Source: Myxococcota bacterium (GTDB lineage: Bacteria > Myxococcota_A > Polyangia > HGW-17). From it: a DNA stretch of 7,978 bases. How positions within the stretch are numbered: the stretch's first letter is position 1; each line of letters starts with the position of its first letter. The stretch covers positions 1 to 7,978 of the forward strand of contig JAHJLU010000003.1 in the NCBI GenBank assembly GCA_018821745.1, written 5' to 3'. The position numbers and the translations under genes were made by a program. The notes below the pieces were generated by a model. That model was not told the origin of the DNA. It did no database searches and worked only from the letters and a program-made list of their open reading frames with translations. Positions 1 through 6,416 of this stretch are shown piece after piece.

Positions 1-489
1 ACCGAAATCGGGCGCCCAATCGGGGTTTGCAAATTTTTCCGCGAGCCCCTCATACTCTCCCGCTCTCACCGTGGCGAGATTTTTCCGTTCGGGTCTGGTC
101 GCGGCCTGTTCATAAAGGTAGACAGGCACATTGAGCTCTTTTGCGACCCTGGCGCCGTACTGGTTGGCGAGATCCACACATTCCTGCATGGTCACTCCAC
201 GGACGGGCACAAAGGGACAAACATCAATGGCACCAAAACGCGGGTGTTCACCCTTTTGGGTCGTCATGTCAATTTTTTCGTAGGCCACATGGGTGGCACG
301 GACGGCCGCCTCCACACACGCCTGGGGGTCACCGACGAAGGTCACAACAACACGATTGTATGATTCGTCGGGGTCCACATCGAGGAGCTTCACCCCCTCA
401 ACAGAGGAGATGGCCTGAGCAATGGCCTCATGAACTTCCGGATTTCGTCCATCGGAAAAATTGGGTACACATTCAACGATTTTCTGCAT
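1..489 (-). CDS. ftcD: Glutamate formimidoyltransferase, N-terminal part (runs off the left edge)
   Basis: The first 163 residues are present; the gene continues beyond position 1. The enzyme moves the formimino group of N-formimino-L-glutamate, a histidine-breakdown product, to tetrahydrofolate. The start MQKIVECVPNFSDGRN is the hallmark N-terminus of the family. The segment GEHPRFGAIDVCPFVP (residues 80-95) places a histidine at residue 82, which matches the catalytic His82 described for mammalian FTCD. The motif YLYEQAATRPERKNLA (about 125-140) is also typical. The ATG at 489 is preceded by GGAG with 5-nt spacing and by a stronger GGAGG 10 nt away. Whether this is a stand-alone transferase or a bifunctional transferase-cyclodeaminase cannot be told, because the C-terminus is missing. 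No other histidine-utilisation gene lies in the window. The flavoprotein gene next door is divergent. Confidence 0.93.
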   Translation of the reverse strand, partial: MQKIVECVPNFSDGRNPEVHEAIAQAISSVEGVKLLDVDPDESYNRVVVTFVGDPQACVEAAVRATHVAYEKIDMTTQKGEHPRFGAIDVCPFVPVRGVTMQECVDLANQYGARVAKELNVPVYLYEQAATRPERKNLATVRAGEYEGLAEKFANPDWAPDFG

Positions 490-505
490 GAGCACTCCAT
501 CCTCC

Positions 506-525
506 CAACAGGAAAAGACCTGTTG
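506..525 (-). promoter_or_regulatory. Perfect 7-bp inverted repeat next to the ftcD ribosome binding site
   Basis: CAACAGG and CCTGTTG are separated by six bases. On the leftward transcript this could form a 7-bp hairpin whose 3' arm ends directly against the GGAGG (501-505) in front of ftcD. It could instead be a dyad operator on DNA, since it lies just downstream of the candidate ftcD promoter. The symmetry is seen directly; the regulatory role is inferred. Confidence 0.45.
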
Positions 526-545
526 TGCAATTTCGATAGTGTGAG

Positions 546-574
546 AACATATCACGGGTTCAATACGATATCAA
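546..574 (-). promoter_or_regulatory. Candidate sigma70-type promoter for ftcD
   Basis: Read leftward, TTGATA (574-569) and TATGTT (551-546) are separated by 17 bases. They match the -35 and -10 consensus at 5/6 and 4/6 positions. Transcription would begin near 539, giving a leader of about 50 nt that includes the inverted repeat at 506-525. This is consensus matching only. No equally good rightward promoter was seen for the divergent gene at 606. Confidence 0.4.
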
Positions 575-605
575 CCGGACTCTCGTACAGGTTTCAGGTG
601 ACGTA

Positions 606-1706
606 ATGTGTCAGGAAAACATTGATTTTGTGGTAATCGGAGCCGGGGTAACGGGCCTCTCCGTGGCACGGGAACTTGCCCTCGCCGGACACCAGGTGGT
701 GATCCTCGAAAAAAATACAAAATGGGGTCAGGGCGTCTCCGGGAGGAACTCCGAGGTCCTGCACGCGGGCATATACTACCCGCCCGAGAGTCTCAAAGCC
801 AGGCTCTGTGTCGCAGGGAACTCCCTCCTCAGGGAGTATCTTCAGCAAAGAGGGATCCCCCTCTCCGGCCTGGGTAAGCTCATCGTCGGATGGGAGCCCT
901 GGCACGTTGACGCCCTGGAAAAGATTGTAGCAAACGCGAAAAACAACGGTGTCCCTCTCACCACACTCGCGCCCCGTGAGGTCCGGGAACTGGAGCCCAA
1001 TATTCATGTTTCGGCGGCACTCTTTTCTCCCACCTCCGCCGTGTTTGACGTGGCCACTTACCTCCACTCACTCTATCGTGAAATGGAAAACGCCGGCGGG
1101 ATGGGATTTATGAACGTGGAAGTGACAGGGCTGACTCCCTCCCACGGCGCATGGGAGATCACGGGCAGGGAGGGAACCGATGAATTCGCCCTCAGGGCAG
1201 GAGTTGTGATCAACTGTGTGGGTCTGTACGCCGATGCAATCGCCTCCATGGCCGGAGTCCCCATCTACGAGAAACACCTCAATCTCCATTTTTGCAAGGG
1301 TGATTATTTCTCCATCACTCCCCAGAAGGCCCGGCTGGTCAGCCGACCCGTCTACCCTCTCCCTGAGATCGACAACCTGGGAATCCATATAACCCCCGAT
1401 TTTTGTGGCTCTGTAAAACTTGGTCCAGACGCCTATTATATTGATAAAACAGAAGAATACTCAGTAGACCCCCAAAAGGCGGAGGTGTTTTACCAGGCGG
1501 TAAAGCCCTTCTTTTTGCCCCTTGAACCAGAGGATATCCTCCCTGCCATGAGCGGAATCCGCCCCAAACTGCAGGAAAATGGCGGTCCGTTCAAAGACTT
1601 CCACATCAAACAGGATCTCCCCGGCCTTTACAGCCTCATAGGAATCGAATCACCCAGCCTCACCTCCTCCCTCGCCATCGCCCGCCATCTCCACTCCCTC
1701 CTCTAA
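606..1706 (+). CDS. lhgO: FAD-dependent oxidoreductase, L-2-hydroxyglutarate oxidase (LhgO)-like
   Basis: A 366-residue DAO-fold flavoprotein. The N-terminal Rossmann motif VVIGAGVTGLSVARELA (residues 9-25) gives GxGxxG, and the acidic residue ending VVILE (Glu35) is placed to bind the FAD ribose. The block SGRNSEVLHAGIYYPP (45-60), followed by SLKARLCVAG and GLGKLIVG, is characteristic of the L-2-hydroxyglutarate dehydrogenase/oxidase family. A C-terminal flavin/substrate region is visible as SGIRPKL (316-322) and GIESPSLTSSLAIA (346-359). Family members oxidise L-2-hydroxyglutarate to 2-oxoglutarate and pass electrons to oxygen or quinones. The protein is shorter than E. coli LhgO (about 420 residues), so a related 2-hydroxyacid or amine substrate is possible. 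There is no signal peptide or obvious membrane segment, so it is probably cytoplasmic or peripheral. The ATG at 606 follows AGGTGA (596-601) with 4-nt spacing. It is divergent from ftcD and convergent with glgX. The family is secure; the substrate is inferred. Confidence 0.85.
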   Translation: MCQENIDFVVIGAGVTGLSVARELALAGHQVVILEKNTKWGQGVSGRNSEVLHAGIYYPPESLKARLCVAGNSLLREYLQQRGIPLSGLGKLIVGWEPWHVDALEKIVANAKNNGVPLTTLAPREVRELEPNIHVSAALFSPTSAVFDVATYLHSLYREMENAGGMGFMNVEVTGLTPSHGAWEITGREGTDEFALRAGVVINCVGLYADAIASMAGVPIYEKHLNLHFCKGDYFSITPQKARLVSRPVYPLPEIDNLGIHITPDFCGSVKLGPDAYYIDKTEEYSVDPQKAEVFYQAVKPFFLPLEPEDILPAMSGIRPKLQENGGPFKDFHIKQDLPGLYSLIGIESPSLTSSLAIARHLHSLL

Positions 1707-1782
1707 CCAAAAACTTTCCCGGGGAACGTAATCCGCCTTGATATAGGATGATTTGAGAAAATAATTATTTACTTGTAATTCA
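1707..1782. other. Convergent intergenic gap between lhgO-like gene and glgX
   Basis: Seventy-six bases separate the two stop codons. The gap is AT-rich and contains a perfect 12-bp AT palindrome, AAATAATTATTT (1759-1770). It also has a TTTCCCGGGGAAC block (1715-1727) that recurs exactly at 1921-1933 inside glgX. No GC-rich hairpin followed by a T-run is evident in either direction, so no intrinsic terminator is claimed. Confidence 0.5.
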
Positions 1783-3930
1783 CTACTGGGGGGTACAGAT
1801 GAGGATTGCAACTGCGGGGCCGTGAAGGACATACCGAAGATTATTTATTTCAATTGGATTATCAATTGGATACCCCTCAACCATCTCATCAATTCCCGTA
1901 TCCATCAGGAAACCCCACTTTTTCCCGGGGAACTCGGGAAGCATAAATTCCACTGAGGTCTCCTGACCGTTGATGAGTATATCCACGGGACAATCTCCGG
2001 GAGATCTCTCTCCCAGAAGCATCCCTAAAACCGGCTCCGGACTCTCCCAGTCAATAGTTCCGGGGATGGTTCCATGCCAGGTCACATCGGGAAGTCCACC
2101 TTCTATGTGGGCATTGCCGGTGAAAAACACGGGGGTCCCGAAGCGGCGGAGAGATTTCCTGAGAGATATGAGATACTTGGTGAATTTGGCGAGCCGCTGC
2201 CCCTCGGACCTCTCCACTCCCAGAGGATCCCGATATCCTCTGATGGATTGTTCCGGGGTCTCTTCAGCCATGAGCCGCCAGTCAATCCATGAGAGCGGAT
2301 TGTCCTGACAGTAACAGTTGTTGTTTCCCTTCTGGGTCCGCCCGGCCTCATCACCGGCAAGGATCATGGGAACACCCTGGGAGACCATGAGGGTGGTCAG
2401 CAGATTTTTCATGGTCCGCAGACGCGCTTTTCTCATTGCCGGGTCGAAACATTCTCCCTCAACTCCATGATTATTGCTGAGGTTATTGTTATCGCCGTCC
2501 ATATTATTCTCGCCATTGGCCAGATTGTGTTTTTCGTTATAGGAGACAAGATCGCGGAGCGTGAAGCCATCGTGGCAAGTAACAAAGTTAATGGAATGCA
2601 GGGGGGTCCTCCCGGAAGGCCCGTAGAGGTCCTCACTCCCGGCAAGCCTGGTGGCCAACTCCCTAATGGAGCCCTTTTTTAACCAGAAATGTCTGATATC
2701 ATCACGGTATCTACCATTCCACTCAGCCCATCGCGTCCCTGGAAAAGAACCGACCTGATAGGCACCGCCCGCATCCCACGCTTCGGCAATGATCTTAACA
2801 CCCCGCAGGATGGGATCCGCGGAAATTCTTTCCACCAGCGGGGGATTATCCAGCAGATTCCCCTCCTGATCCCTGCCAAGAATAGACGCCAGATCAAACC
2901 GGAACCCGTCCACGTGCATCTCGACCACCCAGTAACGGAGGACATCGAGGATAAAATCACGCACCACTGGATGATTGCAGTTCACCGTATTGCCACACCC
3001 GGAGTAGTTACGGTATGCGCCTGTCCCGGGCTCAACCATGTAATACACGTTATCCTCGATGCCCCGAAATGAAAGGGTCGGGCCTGTCTCATTACCTTCT
3101 GCCGTGTGATTGAACACAACGTCCATAATAACTTCCAGCCCCGCCTCGTGAAGCTCCGAGACCAGCTCCCGGAACTCGTTGATCTCTGCTCCGGGCCTTT
3201 GGTCACTGGCGTAGGGCGCGTGGGGTGCCATGAAGGCCATGGTTGAATATCCCCAGTAATTGGTCAGGCGCTCACCGGTATCGGGGTTGAAATGGATATT
3301 CTCATTGGCGGGGAAGGCCTGAAGCGGAAGGAACTCAACAGAAGTTACCCCCAGCGATTTTATCCATGGGATCATCTCCTTGAACCCCTTGAATGTTCCC
3401 GGGGAAGAGACCCCTGAGGAAGGGTGGGCGGTAAAACCTTTGAGGTGCACCTCATAAATAACCGTCTCTTCCATGGGAATATGCATGGGCCTGTCCCGCT
3501 TCCATGGAAAATCGGAAGAGACCACGATGGACTTCGGTGCCATGGGCAAAGGAGGCTGATGGGGTTCAAACTGGGATCGGTGCCAATCATAGGGGCCGGC
3601 GATGGACTTTGCATAGGGATCAATCAGGTATTTGCCACGATCATACCGCTGTCCGTTCAGCGGATCCCATGGGCCATCCAACTGATAGGCATAGGCTTGT
3701 CCTGCCTCTATTCCCTCAACAAAAACCGACCAGATATCTCCGAAGCGGAATTTTTCCGGGTCAAGCTCCAGCACCTTTGACGGCTCTATGTCATCGACGC
3801 TGTCAAACAGGAGAATCGCAACCCGCCTGGCGCGGCGTGAAAAAAGAGCGAACCGGACACCACCATAGTGGGGGGTTACTCCAAGGGGTAGGGGTGGTGC
3901 ATTTCTAAGCCTGAGACGTGATTTCATCAT
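1783..3930 (-). CDS. glgX: Glycogen debranching enzyme (isoamylase-type, GH13)
   Basis: A 715-residue protein when started at the ATG at 3930, within the usual GlgX/TreX range of about 650-720. It hydrolyses alpha-1,6 branch points of glycogen or limit dextrins. Residues about 10-95 form the CBM48-type N-terminal domain (PLGVTPHYGGVRFALFS at 15-31). The GH13 barrel has all four conserved regions: DVVFNH (270-275), GFRFDLAS (342-349, nucleophile Asp346), IIAEAWDAGG (380-389, acid/base Glu383) and FVTCHDGFTLRDLVSYNEKHN (His453, Asp454). The segment GDEAGRTQKGNNNCYCQDN is typical of bacterial GlgX. A beta-rich C-terminal domain ends at a TAG codon. Two ATGs at 3930 and 3927 and a GTG at 3933 lie together; AGGA (3946-3943) is 9 nt from the GTG and 12 nt from the first ATG, so any of them could be used. 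The frame stays open to a GTG at 4008, but that 26-residue extension lacks family similarity and a good SD. No other glycogen gene is adjacent. Confidence 0.95.
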   Translation of the reverse strand: MMKSRLRLRNAPPLPLGVTPHYGGVRFALFSRRARRVAILLFDSVDDIEPSKVLELDPEKFRFGDIWSVFVEGIEAGQAYAYQLDGPWDPLNGQRYDRGKYLIDPYAKSIAGPYDWHRSQFEPHQPPLPMAPKSIVVSSDFPWKRDRPMHIPMEETVIYEVHLKGFTAHPSSGVSSPGTFKGFKEMIPWIKSLGVTSVEFLPLQAFPANENIHFNPDTGERLTNYWGYSTMAFMAPHAPYASDQRPGAEINEFRELVSELHEAGLEVIMDVVFNHTAEGNETGPTLSFRGIEDNVYYMVEPGTGAYRNYSGCGNTVNCNHPVVRDFILDVLRYWVVEMHVDGFRFDLASILGRDQEGNLLDNPPLVERISADPILRGVKIIAEAWDAGGAYQVGSFPGTRWAEWNGRYRDDIRHFWLKKGSIRELATRLAGSEDLYGPSGRTPLHSINFVTCHDGFTLRDLVSYNEKHNLANGENNMDGDNNNLSNNHGVEGECFDPAMRKARLRTMKNLLTTLMVSQGVPMILAGDEAGRTQKGNNNCYCQDNPLSWIDWRLMAEETPEQSIRGYRDPLGVERSEGQRLAKFTKYLISLRKSLRRFGTPVFFTGNAHIEGGLPDVTWHGTIPGTIDWESPEPVLGMLLGERSPGDCPVDILINGQETSVEFMLPEFPGKKWGFLMDTGIDEMVEGYPIDNPIEINNLRYVLHGPAVAILICTPQ

Positions 3931-4131
3931 CACATTACCATATCCTGAAAGCCGCCTCCGGGTAAAGAAAAAGCGAACCCCGGGAGAGACTGGATCCAGG
4001 GATCGCACTCCGGCTTCTCTGTTAAAAAGGATCTCAAAACCAAAGAAAATAAAATAGAACTTGAAACGCCTGGAGGGGATGCTAAAATAAGTCCCCGTCG
4101 AAAACGCCCATGTACCTAACGGAGAAAAATA
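3931..4131. promoter_or_regulatory. Divergent glgX/lipoprotein intergenic region
   Basis: Two hundred bases separate the divergent starts. The half near the lipoprotein gene (about 4020-4060) is rich in A-tracts, lying directly upstream of the rightward promoter at 4061-4088 and resembling an UP element. For glgX only an SD-like AGGA (3946-3943) is visible. TTGAGA-like hexamers on the leftward strand have no matching -10, so no glgX promoter is proposed. Confidence 0.5.
4061..4088 (+). promoter_or_regulatory. Candidate sigma70-type promoter for the large lipoprotein
   Basis: TTGAAA (4061-4066) and TAAAAT (4083-4088) match the consensus at 5/6 positions each and are separated by 16 bases. A-tracts lie just upstream. 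Transcription would begin near 4095, leaving a leader of about 37 nt before the ATG at 4132. GGAG (4121-4124), 7 nt ahead of the ATG, is a well-placed ribosome binding site. This is the best consensus promoter in the window, but it is sequence matching only. Confidence 0.55.
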
Positions 4132-6216
4132 ATGAAAAATCTCTTTATTTTTACATTCTTACTTCCACTATCACTCATCCTCTCATGTACAGACGACGCT
4201 GCGGGCCCCGCAGAAGAAGACTACGGCATCGAGGGCACGTTTACGGCCGATGAACCCCTGGGCAAAGCTGACAGCGCCGGTCGCCCGGGCCTCGCCACCT
4301 CCTATGACAACACGGACACCCAGGTTTGGGCCGTGACAAATCAGTGGGAGGACACTTCCACGACCGCCGCAAAAAAAGCGGGTGTCTCATGGGACGCCAA
4401 CTCGGGCCTCAACTGGGATCAGAAATACCACCTCTGGGTCTCCTCAATGGAGCGCACCGCCGGGTACAACACCTATTACGACACCTTCACCTTCAAGACG
4501 CCATGGGGCAAGACCCTGCCCGCACCCAAACTCGAGTGTGCAGAGGTGGCCATCTTCCTTCGTATCACCTTCGCCTCCTGGTACAATCTCCCCTTCTACC
4601 TCGAGGCCATTGACGGCGAAAGGGCCCGCATCTTCTTCGGCCATTTCGGGGCGCGCACCATCACGGATCGTTACAAGAATACCCCGCTGTATCGGACCGC
4701 CTACAGTGATCACACCACCGCGATGGCGTCCCATGACAACGATTATATTGTGGCCAACTGGCCTGCCGACAGCAAGCTTCGCACAAAAGGCCTCTATGGC
4801 GGCGGAGACGAGCAGGAATTTCTCGGCGATGATCTCCTCAGCGGCGCCTATTTTGACGAAATCTTCCTCAACAAGCGCGTGGGACATTTCCTCCTCCTCA
4901 CCCTCACCTATTTTGGCTCCATGCACATGGCCGACAGCCGCAACACCTACAACCTTGTCCCCGATGCCATTCAGCCTGGTGATCTCCTGGTGGAGCGCTG
5001 GCAGAGAACGGGGATTGGTCATGTGATGGTAGTCAAATCCGCCGAGGAGCTCCCCGACAACCAGGTTGAAGCCACCATCGTCTCCGGGTCCATGCCCCGC
5101 CGTCAACCCAAATGGGAGACTCCCGTGGCCTCCAAGGACTATTTCACCTCCGAAGAGTGCGGCGGTGAAGGGACAAACTACGACGGCGACGAGTACGTCA
5201 AGCTTGGTGGGGGCCTGAAGCGCTGGCGGGTGGCCAAAAATGTGAACGGCAACTGGATGAACTCCTGGATGAACTCCGACGAAGCCAGCTGGATCTGCGA
5301 CACGGACTGGGAGCGCCTGAAGGTTCGCCCTGCCACCTTCGAATCACTCCTGGGAGAAGTGGACCCCGTGGCGAAACGTGAAGCCATCCTGATTCAGATC
5401 GAAGATGCACGTAACCACCTGCGCAACTACCCGGCCTCATGTTCCGCCCGTGAACGCCGCGAGAAAGCCTTCACCAAGCTCTACGAAGTAAACGCGGAGC
5501 ACTTCTCCATGGACAAACTGGCCACGGATCAGGAGTACCGTACAAAAGAAGACTATATCTTCGCGGAGCTCGTCTACACCCAGTCAAAAACGTGCTGCTG
5601 GAACTCCTCGACCGCAGCCATGTATCAGATCGTCATGGATTACAACAACGCCCTGCAGGAAGAAGCCCAGCAGTGCATAGACCCCGTGGTGTTCATGAAC
5701 GCCGAAGGATACGGAGTATTCCAGGCTTACGCAGAAGAGACGGGCCGTGGCGGACTCTGGAAACCCTGGACCGCCGACGAGAGTTGCCCGCAGGCCAACG
5801 TCACCAGCGACACACAAAAGGATCATGAGTGGTCTGCATACTGTGACGTCTTTGACACCAGCACCCCTGTTGAGCCCACCTGCACCGACGACGCCCTGGA
5901 AGACAACGACAACCCCGCCCAGGCGAGAGCACTCCAGGACGATCATCTCATCGATCTGAAGATCTGCCCCAGCGACGACGACTGGTATTCTCTGGAAATC
6001 GCCTCGGCCAGAACAGCCCTCTCCATCACCTTTGTTCACACCAATGGCGATCTTGATCTCTCCTTGCATGACAGCGCCGGAACCGAAATCTCCAGCTCCA
6101 CCTCCATCAGCGATACGGAGAGTGTTGATCTTTCTGCTCTCTCTTCAGGGACTTACCTGATACGCGTCTATGGTTACAACGGAGCCGAGAACAGCTACAA
6201 CCTGACCATCGAGTAA
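4132..6216 (+). CDS. Large lipoprotein with NlpC/P60-like core and C-terminal PPC domain
   Basis: A 694-residue exported protein; I do not recognise a named family for the whole chain. The first 18 residues are a lipoprotein signal, with lipobox LILSC and lipidated Cys19. Thr at +2 fits outer-membrane sorting under the E. coli rule. An acidic linker containing GKADSAG (44-50) follows. The middle resembles a papain/NlpC-P60 fold in order: a Cys heading a helix (LECAEVAIFLRITFASW, Cys136), then PGDLLVERW (282-290), then a strand GIGHVMVVKS (294-303) with His297. In NlpC/P60 enzymes this Cys...GDL...GHV order supplies the nucleophile and catalytic His. A Cys-rich, partly helical segment (about 340-580) comes next. 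Residues about 584-694 form a bacterial pre-peptidase C-terminal domain (DALEDNDNPAQA, SDDDWYSLEI, GTYLIRVYGY), often found on secreted hydrolases. A cell-surface peptidase or amidase is plausible, but catalysis is inferred. Confidence 0.8.
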   Translation: MKNLFIFTFLLPLSLILSCTDDAAGPAEEDYGIEGTFTADEPLGKADSAGRPGLATSYDNTDTQVWAVTNQWEDTSTTAAKKAGVSWDANSGLNWDQKYHLWVSSMERTAGYNTYYDTFTFKTPWGKTLPAPKLECAEVAIFLRITFASWYNLPFYLEAIDGERARIFFGHFGARTITDRYKNTPLYRTAYSDHTTAMASHDNDYIVANWPADSKLRTKGLYGGGDEQEFLGDDLLSGAYFDEIFLNKRVGHFLLLTLTYFGSMHMADSRNTYNLVPDAIQPGDLLVERWQRTGIGHVMVVKSAEELPDNQVEATIVSGSMPRRQPKWETPVASKDYFTSEECGGEGTNYDGDEYVKLGGGLKRWRVAKNVNGNWMNSWMNSDEASWICDTDWERLKVRPATFESLLGEVDPVAKREAILIQIEDARNHLRNYPASCSARERREKAFTKLYEVNAEHFSMDKLATDQEYRTKEDYIFAELVYTQSKTCCWNSSTAAMYQIVMDYNNALQEEAQQCIDPVVFMNAEGYGVFQAYAEETGRGGLWKPWTADESCPQANVTSDTQKDHEWSAYCDVFDTSTPVEPTCTDDALEDNDNPAQARALQDDHLIDLKICPSDDDWYSLEIASARTALSITFVHTNGDLDLSLHDSAGTEISSSTSISDTESVDLSALSSGTYLIRVYGYNGAENSYNLTIE
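5253..5276 (+). repeat. Perfect 12-bp tandem duplication inside the lipoprotein gene
   Basis: CTGGATGAACTC occurs twice back to back and in frame, giving WMNSWMNS at residues 375-382 of the large lipoprotein. The identity at the nucleotide level suggests a recent duplication or slippage event. The change is a multiple of three, so the reading frame is kept. Confidence 0.85.
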
Positions 6217-6246
6217 GTTGTATTACATCTTTTTTATCCCGGGGAC

Positions 6247-6272
6247 TGTACCCTCACCCGTTTGGTGGTACA
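6247..6272 (+). other. Potential hairpin downstream of the large lipoprotein gene
   Basis: TGTACC (6247-6252) pairs with GGTACA (6267-6272). After a 3-nt bulge, ACC (6256-6258) pairs with GGT (6264-6266) around a 5-nt loop, for 9 bp in all. It lies 30 nt past the stop codon. No T-run follows, so it may be an mRNA 3'-end structure rather than an intrinsic terminator. The pairing was checked by eye only. Confidence 0.4.
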
Positions 6273-6289
6273 ATACGTGTAGAAGCGAA

Positions 6290-6325
6290 GCTCGGCGGCC
6301 ACCCGGATCTTGCGGCCGCTGAAGC
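6290..6325 (+). other. GC-rich extended hairpin between the lipoprotein genes
   Basis: GCTCGGCGGCC (6290-6300) can pair with GGCCGCTGAAGC (6314-6325), giving about 11 bp with one G-U wobble and one bulged A around a 13-nt loop. The core GCGGCC/GGCCGC is a perfect 6-bp inverted repeat. It is the strongest stem seen in any intergenic region here, but it is not followed by a T-run. It could be a leader-RNA element, a 3'-end protector or a REP-like sequence; which one is not shown by this window. Confidence 0.45.
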
Positions 6326-6396
6326 GTAACTACCCCTGACAGTCTCCAAAATCCCGGTTGCAATGGAGATTGGTTCATGGTAATGCCCCCTATTTC

Positions 6397-6416
6397 CGCA
6401 AGAGGTGCCTCATGCG
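6397..6416 (+). promoter_or_regulatory. Imperfect palindrome covering the SD and start codon of the small lipoprotein
   Basis: CGCA-A-GAGG and CCTC-A-TGCG are arms around a central TG, with a single A/A mismatch. The left arm contains the ribosome binding site AGAGG (6401-6405) and the right arm contains the ATG (6412-6414). If it folds in RNA, it would occlude initiation. As DNA it is a dyad that a protein could bind. The symmetry is direct observation; the effect is inferred. Confidence 0.4.

Larger units (their letters stand above)
6217..6411. other. Structured intergenic region between the two lipoprotein genes
   Basis: This 195-nt gap opens with a T-rich run (about 6229-6235). It then holds two consecutive potential hairpins (6247-6272 and 6290-6325), and ends with an imperfect palindrome over the SD and start codon of the next gene (6397-6416). 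No convincing -35/-10 pair was found. The downstream gene may therefore be read through from the upstream one or may use a non-sigma70 promoter. Confidence 0.5.

Noticed and set aside
141..491. Rightward 116-codon open frame across the ftcD region
   Set aside because: It is antisense to a clearly recognised ftcD with its catalytic His motif; the translation is His/Arg/Pro-rich and has no plausible fold.
594..1388. Leftward open frames opposite the LhgO-like gene
   Set aside because: The sense frame carries unmistakable FAD-binding and family motifs; the antisense frames have no domain signal.
1759..1770. AT palindrome AAATAATTATTT as a bidirectional terminator
   Set aside because: The stem would be only AT pairs with no loop and no flanking T-run, so it would not be a stable terminator hairpin.
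3931..4008. 26-residue N-terminal extension of GlgX from a GTG at 4008
   Set aside because: The added residues (rich in Arg and Phe) do not resemble GlgX N-termini and there is no good SD before the GTG. The ATG/GTG cluster at 3927-3933 begins just ahead of the conserved CBM48 start.
4382..5106. Long open frames overlapping the large lipoprotein (plus frame 4382-5026 and minus frame 4444-5106, each over 210 codons)
   Set aside because: They lie wholly within a gene with a clear signal peptide, RBS and domain content. Their translations are low-complexity (Ser/Pro/Thr-rich or Gly/Val/Glu-rich), as expected for out-of-frame reading of high-GC coding DNA.
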